Shown: positions 25,121 through 35,326 of the stretch, in pieces
How the letters are laid out: every line of letters begins with the position of its first letter
How positions within the stretch are numbered: the stretch's first letter is position 1
DNA from: Spirodela intermedia
Taxonomy: Eukaryota; Streptophyta; Magnoliopsida; Alismatales; Araceae
NCBI GenBank assembly: GCA_902729315.2
Contig: LR746264.1
Span: 7,533,878 to 7,597,877, forward strand
Direction: 5' to 3'
DNA: 64,000 bases
Notes under the pieces: generated by a model
The model's database searches: none
Seen by the model: the letters and a program-made list of their open reading frames with translations, nothing else
What the model was told of the DNA's origin: nothing
Program-made: the position numbers and the translations under genes

Positions 25121-25933
25121 AAGATTGTATTTCGGTGGGTTTTTTTAATGTGATTTTCTGAGCCGGGTGAGTTTCTTTCTCATTATTAAACTTCAAAGTT
25201 TTAGTTCACTTTAATTATGGCCGTGTATTTTCATTATTTAAATTTCGTTCGCTCATGACTAAAGTTCAGCTGTAAATTTTCTATACTAAACTTTAGATAA
25301 TGCCAATCAGCAGCATAGAAACCGGAACTTGAAACCTGTAATTACAGCCCTTGCTAGAGCAGGAGATGGTGAATGCTGTTGCTACCTGTTTATGGGAGTT
25401 CTGATCTCCGAAATGCATTATTAACACGTTTTTTTAAAACGTTCATGTCTTCTGATATTGTTTCCATAAGGCATATAATTACAGCCCTTGCTACAGCACT
25501 TTTTTTTTAACGTTACGAACTTGATGGAACTCGCAAGAACGCGTCCGTCATTATGTACGGACAGTTGCTAGTATCGGTCACTCATGGCTGAGACAAAACC
25601 TCACATAAAAAGGTAGATATTTGGAAACCTAAGGTCTGGAGTTGTCACGGGCAGAAGCAGATTATCTTGTCTTCTCGAGATGTCTGGTTCTACGAGTCAA
25701 ACTCGACGATCATCAGCAAGATGGCGTCGAATATTCTGCGACTCTTACTAGAAAACAATGGCTTTACAGTAACTAGGACATGATTATCCGTAAGAGGACC
25801 GATCAATGGTTGTTCTCATCATCCCCAGAAGCCGGTGGCAACCTCTGGTTAACTCAGTGAAAGAGCCGGTGCCCTTTACCAGTGAGTTGGAGGCAGCTCA
25901 GGCTGATGCCGGCCAGGAATATCACCGGCGTAT
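25121..25933. other. Intergenic, between convergent genes
   Basis: About 0.8 kb holding the 3' UTRs of the VAR3-like gene (+) and the expansin gene (-). AT-rich up to about 25520. No coding frame or repeat of note was seen. Confidence 0.55.
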
Positions 25934-26268
25934 TTAGAACTGCCCTCCGGAGAAGGTCTGGCCGAAGCTCCAGTGAGCTGGGGCGACGTCCATGGAGGTC
26001 ACGGAGCGGCCGTCGCTGGTGGTGATTCGGAAGGAGAGAGACTGACCGTCGAGGTAGCTGTTGCTCTGCCAGTTCTGCCCCCAGTTTCTGCTCATGGCCT
26101 GCCACCCCGTCCTGGACCCCTTGATGGACGCCGCCACCACGTCCCCCGCCCCGCCCACGTTGCTGATGAGCACCAGGTTGAAGTAGGAGTGCCCGTTGAT
26201 GGTGAACCTGATCTCCCCTTTCTTTACGCAGGCCACCCTGCCAAGACATTTTTAGAGAGAGAGACAGA

Positions 26269-26301
<33 letters not shown>

Positions 26302-26846
26302 GGAGGGAGGGATTTGGGTTACCTTCTGTAATCGACGGGGACGATGCCAGCCTTGTACTGGGCAATGTGGAGGAAGACGGGCTGGGAGAGGTCGAAGTGC
26401 TGGAGCGGGGGGTTGCACCAGCCGCCGGCGTTGTTGGGGAGGGCGTTGTTGGGGGGGCAGAAGTTGGTGGCCGTCACCACGATTGAGCCCGGTAGGCACC
26501 ACCGTGGGTCGTCGGCGCACCGGATCTCGTAGCAGGAGCCGCACCTCTGCCCGTTGTTGAACAGCGCCGTGCTCAGCGCCGCCGTGCTCGTGCCGTAGCC
26601 CTGCCTGTATAGATTCCCATACCCGCAAGCTCCCCCTGCACATTAGAACGATGAGGATGAGTGAGCAGTTCTCAGATCAGAGAGCGTTGGGACCCGCTCC
26701 GGGTCATCGAGCTCACCCATCGTTCCCGAGGCATCGCCACCGCCGTAGAAGGTGGCGTGGGCTCTGGTCCACCCGCCGGCGAGCCCCCGGGCGGAGCCGA
26801 GCATGGCGAGGAAGGTCACCGCCAGGAAGATCCCAAGAGCCTCCAT
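25934..26846 (-). CDS. Alpha-expansin
   Basis: Three exons on the minus strand: 26846-26717, 26635-26323 and 26237-25934, giving 248 residues. Alpha-expansins are secreted and loosen primary cell walls at acidic pH without hydrolysing them. A signal peptide covers about residues 1-22 ([21 protein letters not shown]). The double-psi beta-barrel domain follows, with [20 protein letters not shown], the GQRCGSCYE and WCLPGS Cys motifs, [10 protein letters not shown] and the catalytic-fold HFDLS. The C-terminal carbohydrate-binding domain has spaced Trp residues ([15 protein letters not shown]) and ends [16 protein letters not shown], typical of EXPA proteins. Length and two-intron structure match the family. 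Intron 2 (26238-26322) is almost entirely a CT/GA microsatellite. A TATA box lies just upstream. Which EXPA member it is was not determined. Confidence 0.95.
26252..26310. repeat. GA/CT microsatellite inside expansin intron 2
   Basis: About 59 bp of AG repeats with a few interruptions, filling most of the 85-nt second intron. On the coding strand it is a CT-rich tract between the 5' splice site and the 3' splice site. Confidence 0.85.
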
Positions 26847-26933
26847 CTCCGGCAGTTTTCTTTTCCTTTGTGAACCGGGAATGTAGGAGGAGGTGGGGGA
26901 CGATGCGAGGAGAGTCTGCCGAAGGGAAGCCTC

Positions 26934-26940
26934 ATTTATA
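26934..26940 (-). promoter_or_regulatory. TATA box of the expansin gene
   Basis: TATAAAT on the minus strand, 88-94 bp upstream of the expansin start codon. The position fits a core promoter with a short 5' leader. Confidence 0.65.
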
Positions 26941-26946
26941 GATGTG

Positions 26947-27864
26947 AGGGGAGTACTACAGTAGGCATAGAATTGGGCAAGTGGACCACCAGGGGGTACA
27001 GAAGTATCCTAACAGCCAACCGAAACTAAACCGCCCTCTACCATTAGTAGAAGATGCTTCACCTCCGCTCCCTCCGTCTCTCCTCTTTCCCTTGGGACAC
27101 CCTCCATCTATTTTATCCCCATCTTGCTCGAGACTTGGGCCGCGAACCCACGTCGAGTGGAGACTCTGCAAGACAGAAACTTTCTCATTTCGAGAGAGAT
27201 AATAGAGAGAGAGAGAGAGAGAGAGAGGACAGAGAGAGAAAACGAAGGTTTCTGGATTCGTTTCCAAATTCCATGCATCTTATCTTATGCAGGTACAACT
27301 AGATGCTGACGCAAACTCGTGCCGGGGGAAAGGGGTAGGGGTGGCGACGCCGACCAATCCGATACATGGAGCCTCGGGTCTAGGCGGCGCTCAGGATGGC
27401 CCCTTTAAAGCTCATCTTTCCTGCCCACATGCCTTTGGTGATGAAGGAATAAAAGACGGCGCCCCATTCCTACTGGCTATGGTAAAAACCGGGGAAACTC
27501 CCAAGTACCAGAAGTTGAGGGGTCAAAGAGTTAGGCTGCTTTGTTCCCGAAACAATGGTGAATCAGAGCCCTGTTGCCGGGACCCATCGTTAAAGAAGGC
27601 TTTCGAGGAATCGATCAAACGGAGAATTTGATGCATCACGCACATGGGCTGTGGGTGGGCTGTCCATTTGACTTCTGCAAACTTGGAAGTTCTCTAAACC
27701 TCCGCGCCACTATGCTGGATGCCCCGAATTCTGGATCGAGAGGTTCCCCTGTCGCTTTATCTAAACCCCTTCTTAGCTGTACCCACCTCATACATCGTAG
27801 TTTTCCGCGGGACGGCGCCATGGAAGGATGCAGAATATACGGCCCTTTACAGCATCATCTCATG

Positions 27865-27896
<32 letters not shown>

Positions 27897-30800
27897 AGTC
27901 ATCTCTCTATTTCTTTGAGAATATGCTGACTAAGGGGGGAGTCGGAGCAGTCCTCGTCAACTCCGTTATCAATCTTCTCCTTTTCCGATGTATTCCGCAA
28001 AGTTCAATGCAAATATTAAACTCAACTCCAACAACTTCCGTTCATTATCCTAGTCGAACCCCAACTTCGTCTCGAAGTCCCATCCCCTGCTTCACCACAA
28101 GTTTCACGAGGGTCAATCACAGGGTGAGAGAGAGATAGCGAGAGAGAGAGAGAGAGAGCAGCAGCAGCGGCAGCAGCGGCAGCAGCGACCCGCCGGTCCC
28201 GCCGGTGCAACTCGGTTTCCTGAAACTGTCACTCAAAAGGGATCGTTAGTTACCGTGTTTGTTGGCTGGTTACTCCTCGGAGACCCTTGCACACCGCCAC
28301 TCTCCCGAGTACGTCACGAGCCCTGCAAGTAAGGCTAGATGGTCAAGAGCACGAGGACTTCCGAACCGAGGAAGTGAATCGTTCCGACAAGCGCTGGCTC
28401 GACTCGGGGAGCCCTTTCCGATGAAGAAACTCCTAAGAGGCTCTGAGCCGACCCTTCGGCACAGTCTTACGCCGTTGCCCACGGCCACGAAGAAGACCAA
28501 CAAGGAAGATGATGCACATGGGATTACATGAGAGCGAGCTTCTCTCTCTCTCTCATCTATCTATCCTACTTACTTTCTCACTCTTTCTCTTACACCACGA
28601 GAGTTCGATTGCGTAGAAAGGTGGGTCGAGGGGTCCTGCGGCCGGGGAACATATTTCCGCACTCAGGGCATGTTATCGCGCGGTCGTTGAGCTTCTTGCG
28701 GCCCTGCGGTCAGTAGGATCGCCGCTCCGGCGCCTACTAGTCGTTCTCGACCGGCGGTGTCACTGTCTTCGTTCTCAACCTCAGGCCTCAGGCGGCGGAG
28801 GAGAACTTGCCGAACCAAAAGAGAGAGAGAGAGAGAAAGATGTTCTACCTTCATCATTACTGGGCACCATGGAGGAGATGCCAATGAAGATGATGAACGT
28901 TTTACAACCTTAGCCATAAAATCATAGTCTCCACAGAAAATGGCTCAAGCACGTAATTGGGTTCGTGATGAGTTTGGCTTTGCTAGCTTAATCACTGCCA
29001 TATACAATCCCAATACTATATCCCTGATCCACGAAGGTAGCAACTTTTTATGAAAGCTTGAACATCAACCTACCACTATAGTTGACTTGATACGGCTACA
29101 AACACGTGACTAATACCCTGGGTTCATGGAGGATTTACCACAGACGAAGGTGAAAGTTTATTGGGTTTTTTTTATATCAATTATTAATTAGTGGAAATAT
29201 AATTTTATGAGCCCAATATGGTCTTGCTTCTCATTGTTTTCGGGGTTTGATTAATGTGATTTGATGTAAGTCTGGGGTCGATAGTGGTCGATTTGACCAC
29301 TGAAGCGATGCGGGCTATCAGCGACTAGGGTGGTGACGTTGCTGTCGTAGAGCTGAATAATTGAATGGTGCATCTAAGTATAGGACATGTGATTCAACTT
29401 ACCTGTTCTACTTGCCCATTTAATCAGGCCCACAACGGTTAGGTGCGGTTCGGGTTCGGATCTAGAGCTGGAGATGTTGGATACCCACACACTCTCTCCA
29501 TATCTGTCCTCTCCAACGGCCCTGCCGCAGTTCGGTTTGCATCACACATCTCGTACTTGGGATCCGAAATGCGGGTATTGAAGCTTAGATCCGATTGAGA
29601 ACACGTTAAGGTAAATTGCGCCGCATGGACACCAGTGGGACTATTAAATCTCCTTTCCGCCGTTAGGGCTGGGAGTGCTTCCCTTCTGAGCCGCCGTCTC
29701 CCGCCGAGAGGTAGAATCACTTGTACTCTTCCGTCCTATACCTGCGAGGTTGCTCTCTGTGCCGTTCGCTAATGGTTCTGCTTTCCATCTGCACGTGAAT
29801 CGATTATCTCAACCTGGAGGTCCCGTTTGTGTTTCTCACCTTTTTCGTATAGTTAGATTTCCGAGTACAATGATCGTTTCCGCTCATTCGTCTGAACATG
29901 GGTGATCTCTTCACTCGATGATGAACACCATGTACACGTGAAATCTTGCGGATTTGACGCAATCCGAATGACGCTCTTCGGCTCAAAGAAAAAAAATGTC
30001 GTTGCCAGAATTTAGAGATATTTTTAGGAAAGGAATCATTTTTTTTAATATGATAATCAAATGGGGTTGGAAAGCTGCAGTAATTATTTTGGGCAACATA
30101 TTTTTTATCAGAAGAAAACGCTAATTTTGGTAATGATAATATCTCAGTATTCAGTAAATGGAAAATGCAGTGAATATGGTTTTAATCTGACTGTAGTGGA
30201 AAATGTTACTTTTCATTCCTCTTAATGTCGTTGACATTCGGTTTGTGGACCATTTTCTTTTAACAGTGTATGGCATTGTCGTCAACTGTATTCATACTTC
30301 CACTAGATGCGTCTCTAAACTATCAGAAGATGATTGCTTTAAAAAGATTTTGCGGATCCACCCCTGAATGGAGCTTTTTGGTGACAAATTTTTGGGATCC
30401 AAACGCTGTGATAGATTGAAGAAAACGCATAGCATCATGCGGTTAGGCTTGATTTTGGCCTAAAGATTTTATGCGGGGAAATCAGTGAGGGGAGTTGTTT
30501 CTTTTGCTCTCCTTGAAGAACGTGGTGTGCCAGTAGTTGTTTGACTGTCTGTAGGCTGATGATTTGCTCTGTTATATTGTTGGCACAGTCTGGAAAAAGC
30601 GATTGAAAGGTTTATAAGGTTGACGAGGGATAAATAAGTAGATATCACTGCATATACCATGCCGTCGCATTTCCCTTTATTCTTTATCTGGATTTCTATT
30701 ACTGTTTCTTACGATGTAAAAGGCGTTCCTTATTTTGTGCTCGTGCATGATAAATGGTAGAATTAAATGAATAGCTTCTGATATTTGTGGTGGTTTTCAT

Positions 30801-31502
30801 TTTGTTTTTCTGTCAAATTATATAATGCTCGTTAAACCATTTTGCTAAATCATTTTGGTTTCTAAAAGAAAAATGGAGCACTACTAAACGATTGTAATGT
30901 ACCATTTTTTGCCACTAAGATGTAGAAAAAGATTAGTTATATGTACACATGTGGCATATTAGAGGCGAAATTATCATAATTTGTATTTGAATATAACAAA
31001 TTAACAGAATAGTTGTTTGCTTTCTTTCCCTGAAGAATAAAATAATTATCAATTTTGTGATTCAATAAATCCTTCCTATAAAAGTGTCATTATTTTTTGA
31101 TAATGAATTCAGCAGACCTTACTTTTATTTTTTTCGGTGTACCATTTGAGTTAATCTATCACATGGTGCTCTGATAAAATGTTCGTGAATGAATGGAATA
31201 TCCTTATTGGTTAACCTGATTCCACTTCACATAACTATTCTAATTGTGATAATTTATTTGCATATTTACTGAAGCTTTCTGGAGGATTTACTTTGTGATT
31301 TTTTTATTAGCGATGTGCAAAATAAAAGAACAGAGAAGGCGCTTTGCAGCCTAAATTGTCGATTTTTTTTTTGCTTCCGGTAGTTACCCAAGATATAATT
31401 TTTAGCCTTCAATTTCTCTTTTGCTTTCCAGCTCCGATATAATTTTTTCTTTCTCATTTTTTCAATGACAGGTGAGGAATATTTAAAGGTTAAAAGTTCA
31501 GG
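26947..31502. other. Intergenic upstream of the eL24 gene
   Basis: About 4.5 kb with no supported gene. It holds GA runs near 27204-27230 and 28125-28160, a CT run near 27870-27896, and a CAG/CGG-type trinucleotide run at about 28158-28187. From about 29,980 it becomes strongly AT-rich. A GGCCCA site II motif lies at 29427-29432, followed by CT-rich sequence to about 29760. This may be the real promoter and first non-coding exon of eL24, with a long leader intron. Frames here begin at GTG or have no recognisable domain. Confidence 0.5.
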
Positions 31503-32934
31503 ATGGTTCTGAAGTAAGTAACTATGAACATTTTTCACCTGGGAATATATTTTTTTCGAAAATATTAGGGGCTAGGGTGTTGGAACTCGCAGTACCATAG
31601 ATGTACTGTGCTCTTGGGAAAACGTCGTCGCCAAAGAAAAAACACGCAGCATGTGATAAAAATATCACAGACTCTCTGTTAGAATGAGTATTGTTGTGGA
31701 GACCATCTTGAATATTGTTGCAGGGATCAATTAGAGCTACTTTCCCTTGATTAGGGGCATTTTAGAATTGTGGTGACCACCAGAGCATTGCATTGAAGAC
31801 TTTTTCCGCTTGCATCTTTTGGGGGATTTATCCATTTCTTTTTAGAGAAGATGGCATTTTTATGTATTTACAATTCTTAAGAATACTATCCCATGACTAA
31901 TTCTATATTGTTCGTACTTTTGACTCAATAGGACAGAGCTCTGCCGCTTCAGCGGTGCTAAGATATATCCTGGCAAGGGTATTAGATTTGTGCGGGCTGA
32001 TTCTCAGGTAGTTTCTTCTATGTGCGGATGCTGGCTGATAGCTTTTATTCTCTCATATACGTGATGTAATATCTTCTTTGGTGTTTTTTATTCAGGTTTT
32101 TCTTTTCTCTAACTCGAAGTGCAAGCGTTATTTCCACAACCGACTTAGGCCTGCCAAGCTTACATGGACAGCAGTATATAGAAAGCAGCACAAGAAGGTA
32201 ATATATTATTTTTCCATGTGATTGTTTCTAGAATTTCTATAATATTTCCTCTGATTCTGTGTAATAAATGCTTAAGTTTACTTGAAATGGTTTTTTACTG
32301 TCATTGAATGGATCATACCTCATGGGCTTAGATCTTCATCGTGAACCTGGTCTCTTACATATATAGATCTTCATCTGGTCAACGAGAGTGCTTCTTAAAG
32401 CACCTCTCCCTCCCTTTCTCTCTCTATCTCTCTCTTGCTGTGTCTAGACTACTAGTTATGCTAGACTGTGTACTTATGAGGCTGAGCGTAGCTTCGTTGA
32501 TGGCTGTTCCTTGGACGGCAGGATATTCACGCTGAAGCTGTGAAGAAAAGGCGCAGAGCGACCAAGAAGCCATACTCCAGGTCGATCGTCGGTGCAACAT
32601 TGGAGGTGATCCAAAAGAGGAGAACTGAGAAGGCGGAAGTTCGGGGTGCTGCCAGGGAAGCTGCCTTGCGGTACAAGATCCTCCCCCACTCTTCTCTATA
32701 TGATCTGATGACGACAACTATACTTCAATTCATCTTTTTGGCGTATAAGGCTAACCTTTCATTCGCTTTTTCTCCCCGTTTAGTGAGATCAAGGAGCGGA
32801 TCAAGAAGACCAAGGACGAGAAGAAGGCCAAGAAAGCTGAGCTGATGTCAAAGACTCAGAAGGCCCAGACCAAAGGCAGCTTGCCCAAGGCCCCGAAAGG
32901 ACCCAAACTCGGCGGCGGCGGCGGGAAGCGCTGA
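31503..32934 (+). CDS. RPL24: 60S ribosomal protein eL24 (RPL24)
   Basis: Five exons: 31503-31513, 31932-32007, 32096-32197, 32522-32670 and 32784-32934, giving 162 residues (the family has about 163). It is a structural protein of the cytosolic large ribosomal subunit that forms part of the bridge to the small subunit. In plants RPL24 also supports translation reinitiation after upstream ORFs. Exon 1 codes only for MVL and part of K4. The protein continues [19 protein letters not shown], then [20 protein letters not shown] and YRKQHKK, and ends in a basic Lys-rich tail with a Gly run ([10 protein letters not shown]). The tiny first coding exon is usual for plant RPL24. All five splice junctions keep phase. 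The stop codon is 258 bp from the stop of the convergent PPR gene. Confidence 0.96.
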
Positions 32935-33192
32935 GCGCCGTCTGTCCTGCGCTGCTATTTTTAGTAGTCTTTTTTGCTTGAAGATCTCTTCTCACTGATG
33001 AACCCTGAGTTGCGCCTCTTCGTAATCTCATTGTCTTGTTCAGACTGGCAGTCTTGTCGGCAGCCGCCAATATCATTCCTCCGCATTCAAATATTTGTAG
33101 ATGGTTGTTGCCCTTTTCCTCCTCTCATTCAACGAAGAAACCAGATTTAGTTTTGTTCACATCCCTTCTGTCCATTCGAATCATACACATAA

Positions 33193-34908
33193 TTAGAAGT
33201 ATGACGCTTCTTCTACAACGAAGTCCACCATCTTAAGGTGGGCATTGATATCGAGCAGGGTTTTGAGTATACTCTGCAAGTGAGGATGGGAAGAATCCCC
33301 AGCGGTGAACTCGTGGACGGCCCCGCCCACTTCGACGGAGCTTCCCCCGGGGGCCTTCTTCTTCAGGCCATGGTCTCTCATCAGCTTCCTCATCCTCCCC
33401 ACATCACACCACCTCCCCTGCGAGGCGTAGATATCAGACATAAGGGAGTAGTTCCCGCTGTTGTGTGGCTCCAGCTTGACTAACTTCCTCATGGCAACCT
33501 CCCCCAGACCCGCATCACTGTGGCTCCTGGCTGCCGCTAGAAGGGAGCCCCAGATGGCCCCGTTGGCCTCGAAGGGAATATCTTCGACCAGCTCTCTCGC
33601 CTCTCTCAGGAAACCTGCGCGGCCCAGGAGATCCACCATGCAGCCATAGTGTTCGATCCTCGGCCTGATTTGGTACCTGCAGCGCATGCGGTCGAAGTAG
33701 TGGCGGCCCAAGGCGACAAGACCCAGGTGGCTACACGCGGAGAGGATGGCAACGAAGGTGACGTCGTTCGGAGGAACTCTGGCCTTCTCCATTCTCTGGA
33801 ACATCTCCACGGCTTCAAAGCCGAGCCCGTGCAGGGCCATGCCGGCGATCACCGTCGTCCAGCTTATGACGCTCCTCTGAGTCATTCCCTCGAACACCTC
33901 GATTGCCTTGCTTATGTTGCCGGATTTCGCGTACATGTCGATCAGGGCGTTCATCAGGGGGACGATCTTCCGCAAGCGGCGCCTCACGATGTACTCGTGG
34001 ATCCACTCGCCCGTCTGAAGGGCACCCATGCGGGCACAGGCGGAGAGCGCAGCGAGCAGGGCGATCTCGTCGGGTTGAACGTTCTCCTCGAGCTGCATCC
34101 GCTGGAAGACCTCGATGGCCTTTGCCGGAGAGCCGCTCTGCACGTAGCCGGCGACGACGGTGGTCCAGGAGATGACGTTCCGCTCCGGCATTCGCTCAAA
34201 TAGAGCACTTGCGCGCTCCATGTCCCCCTGCCTGGCGTGCCCAGCGACCAAGGCATTCCAGGCGATGACATCTCTGCGAGGCATTTCATCGAACAAGTGG
34301 CGGGCATCGCCGATTTCCCCGCAGACAGAGTACATCTGGATGAGGGCTGTGGCGACGTGAACGTCACCGCAGTGCCCAATGCGGACAATCTGTCCATGAA
34401 TCTCCCTCCCGACTCCAATTTCGGACAAGTGGGTGGCCGCCTTCAGCACGTAGGGGAAGGAATATGTGTCCGGTCGGAGGCACTGGAGCTGAACCCTGCG
34501 GAACAGACCAATGGCGACCCTCGCCAAATCCGTCTGCGCGAGGGCTCTGATGATGGTGTTGCAGAGGTAAATGTCTGGGTCCTCTTTCTGGGAGAAGACA
34601 CAATAAGCGTAAGCCCTGAAGCCCAGGACGGCGCAGCCGTCGACGAACCTGCCGAGGAGGCGATTGTCCTGGTCTAGCCCTCGGGAGACCATGAACCCGT
34701 GGGCCTGGGCGACGTGGGCGAAGCCGGAGCACCGGCCGAGCAAGGACGAGAGCCACGGCTCCGCTGATGGCTCATGCGCTTCAGCCGCGAAGGCGGCTCC
34801 GGCAAAGGAGGGAGGAGGAAGGCTGACAGAAGAGTAGGCACGCAGCAAGGTGGCGCATCGCATGGGCATCACACGACCCACAGAAACACATCCTCCTTTC
34901 AGGAGCAT
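33193..34908 (-). CDS. Pentatricopeptide repeat protein, PLS class, E subgroup (At5g56310-like)
   Basis: Intronless gene of 571 residues. PLS-class PPR proteins enter mitochondria or plastids and bind RNA in a sequence-specific way, mostly as C-to-U editing factors. About ten repeats can be read, from DPDIYLCNTIIRAL to RIEHYGCMVDLLGRAG, alternating P, L and S types. They are followed by E1 (GAIWGSLLAAARSH), E2 (NYSLMSDIYASQGRW) and the start of an E+ region (VHEFTAGDSSHP). It ends EEASYF with no DYW deaminase domain, so an editing role would need a DYW partner supplied in trans. The basic N-terminus suggests organelle targeting. The open frame extends five codons upstream, but only to a GTG; the first ATG is at 34908. 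It is head-to-head with the PUR-alpha relic, 418 bp apart. Confidence 0.93.
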   Translation of the reverse strand: MLLKGGCVSVGRVMPMRCATLLRAYSSVSLPPPSFAGAAFAAEAHEPSAEPWLSSLLGRCSGFAHVAQAHGFMVSRGLDQDNRLLGRFVDGCAVLGFRAYAYCVFSQKEDPDIYLCNTIIRALAQTDLARVAIGLFRRVQLQCLRPDTYSFPYVLKAATHLSEIGVGREIHGQIVRIGHCGDVHVATALIQMYSVCGEIGDARHLFDEMPRRDVIAWNALVAGHARQGDMERASALFERMPERNVISWTTVVAGYVQSGSPAKAIEVFQRMQLEENVQPDEIALLAALSACARMGALQTGEWIHEYIVRRRLRKIVPLMNALIDMYAKSGNISKAIEVFEGMTQRSVISWTTVIAGMALHGLGFEAVEMFQRMEKARVPPNDVTFVAILSACSHLGLVALGRHYFDRMRCRYQIRPRIEHYGCMVDLLGRAGFLREARELVEDIPFEANGAIWGSLLAAARSHSDAGLGEVAMRKLVKLEPHNSGNYSLMSDIYASQGRWCDVGRMRKLMRDHGLKKKAPGGSSVEVGGAVHEFTAGDSSHPHLQSILKTLLDINAHLKMVDFVVEEASYF

Positions 34909-35326
34909 TAAATAGGAGGCCACTGATCCTCTTGAGTACAGTCCGTTGACTTATTTATTTCAGAAGATCAGTGGGAGGCACTGTCGAAAGAGCGGCTCAC
35001 GGTTACGGCTTAACCGTTGGTTTGCACGGTCTGTCGATCCTAAACCATAGCAATAATGCTATTCGGGAAGCGCTTCAGGCGCCGAAGGAGCTACTGCACT
35101 TGCGCCAGCAGTGGCAGTGTCGGGAAATATCTCACCTTTTCCACCTCGAGCTCCGTCCCGGCACGCGTTCGATCTCGGGGTTTAAACTACGGGCATTGTT
35201 CCCATCTTGGGTTTTTGATCCTAGGAGTGTGGCTTTTAAGCCAGCTCTCGGCTAATTTGTCTGCTGCACAGATTGTTCTTCCGGCGGCCAATTGTTGTTT
35301 GAGGGCCGTAGGGGATTGAGGGGGGG
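34909..35326. promoter_or_regulatory. Short divergent spacer between the PPR gene and the PUR-alpha relic
   Basis: 418 bp between two start codons facing away from each other. It must contain the PPR promoter. If the PUR-alpha copy was once active, its promoter was here too. No clear TATA box was seen. Confidence 0.45.

Noticed and set aside
25973-26560. Plus-strand 195-residue frame across the expansin gene
   Set aside because: It is antisense to expansin exons 2-3 and translates the intronic GA repeat; not a gene.
33649-34203. Plus-strand 184-residue frame inside the PPR gene
   Set aside because: It is the antisense shadow of the PPR coding sequence, produced by its GC-rich codons.
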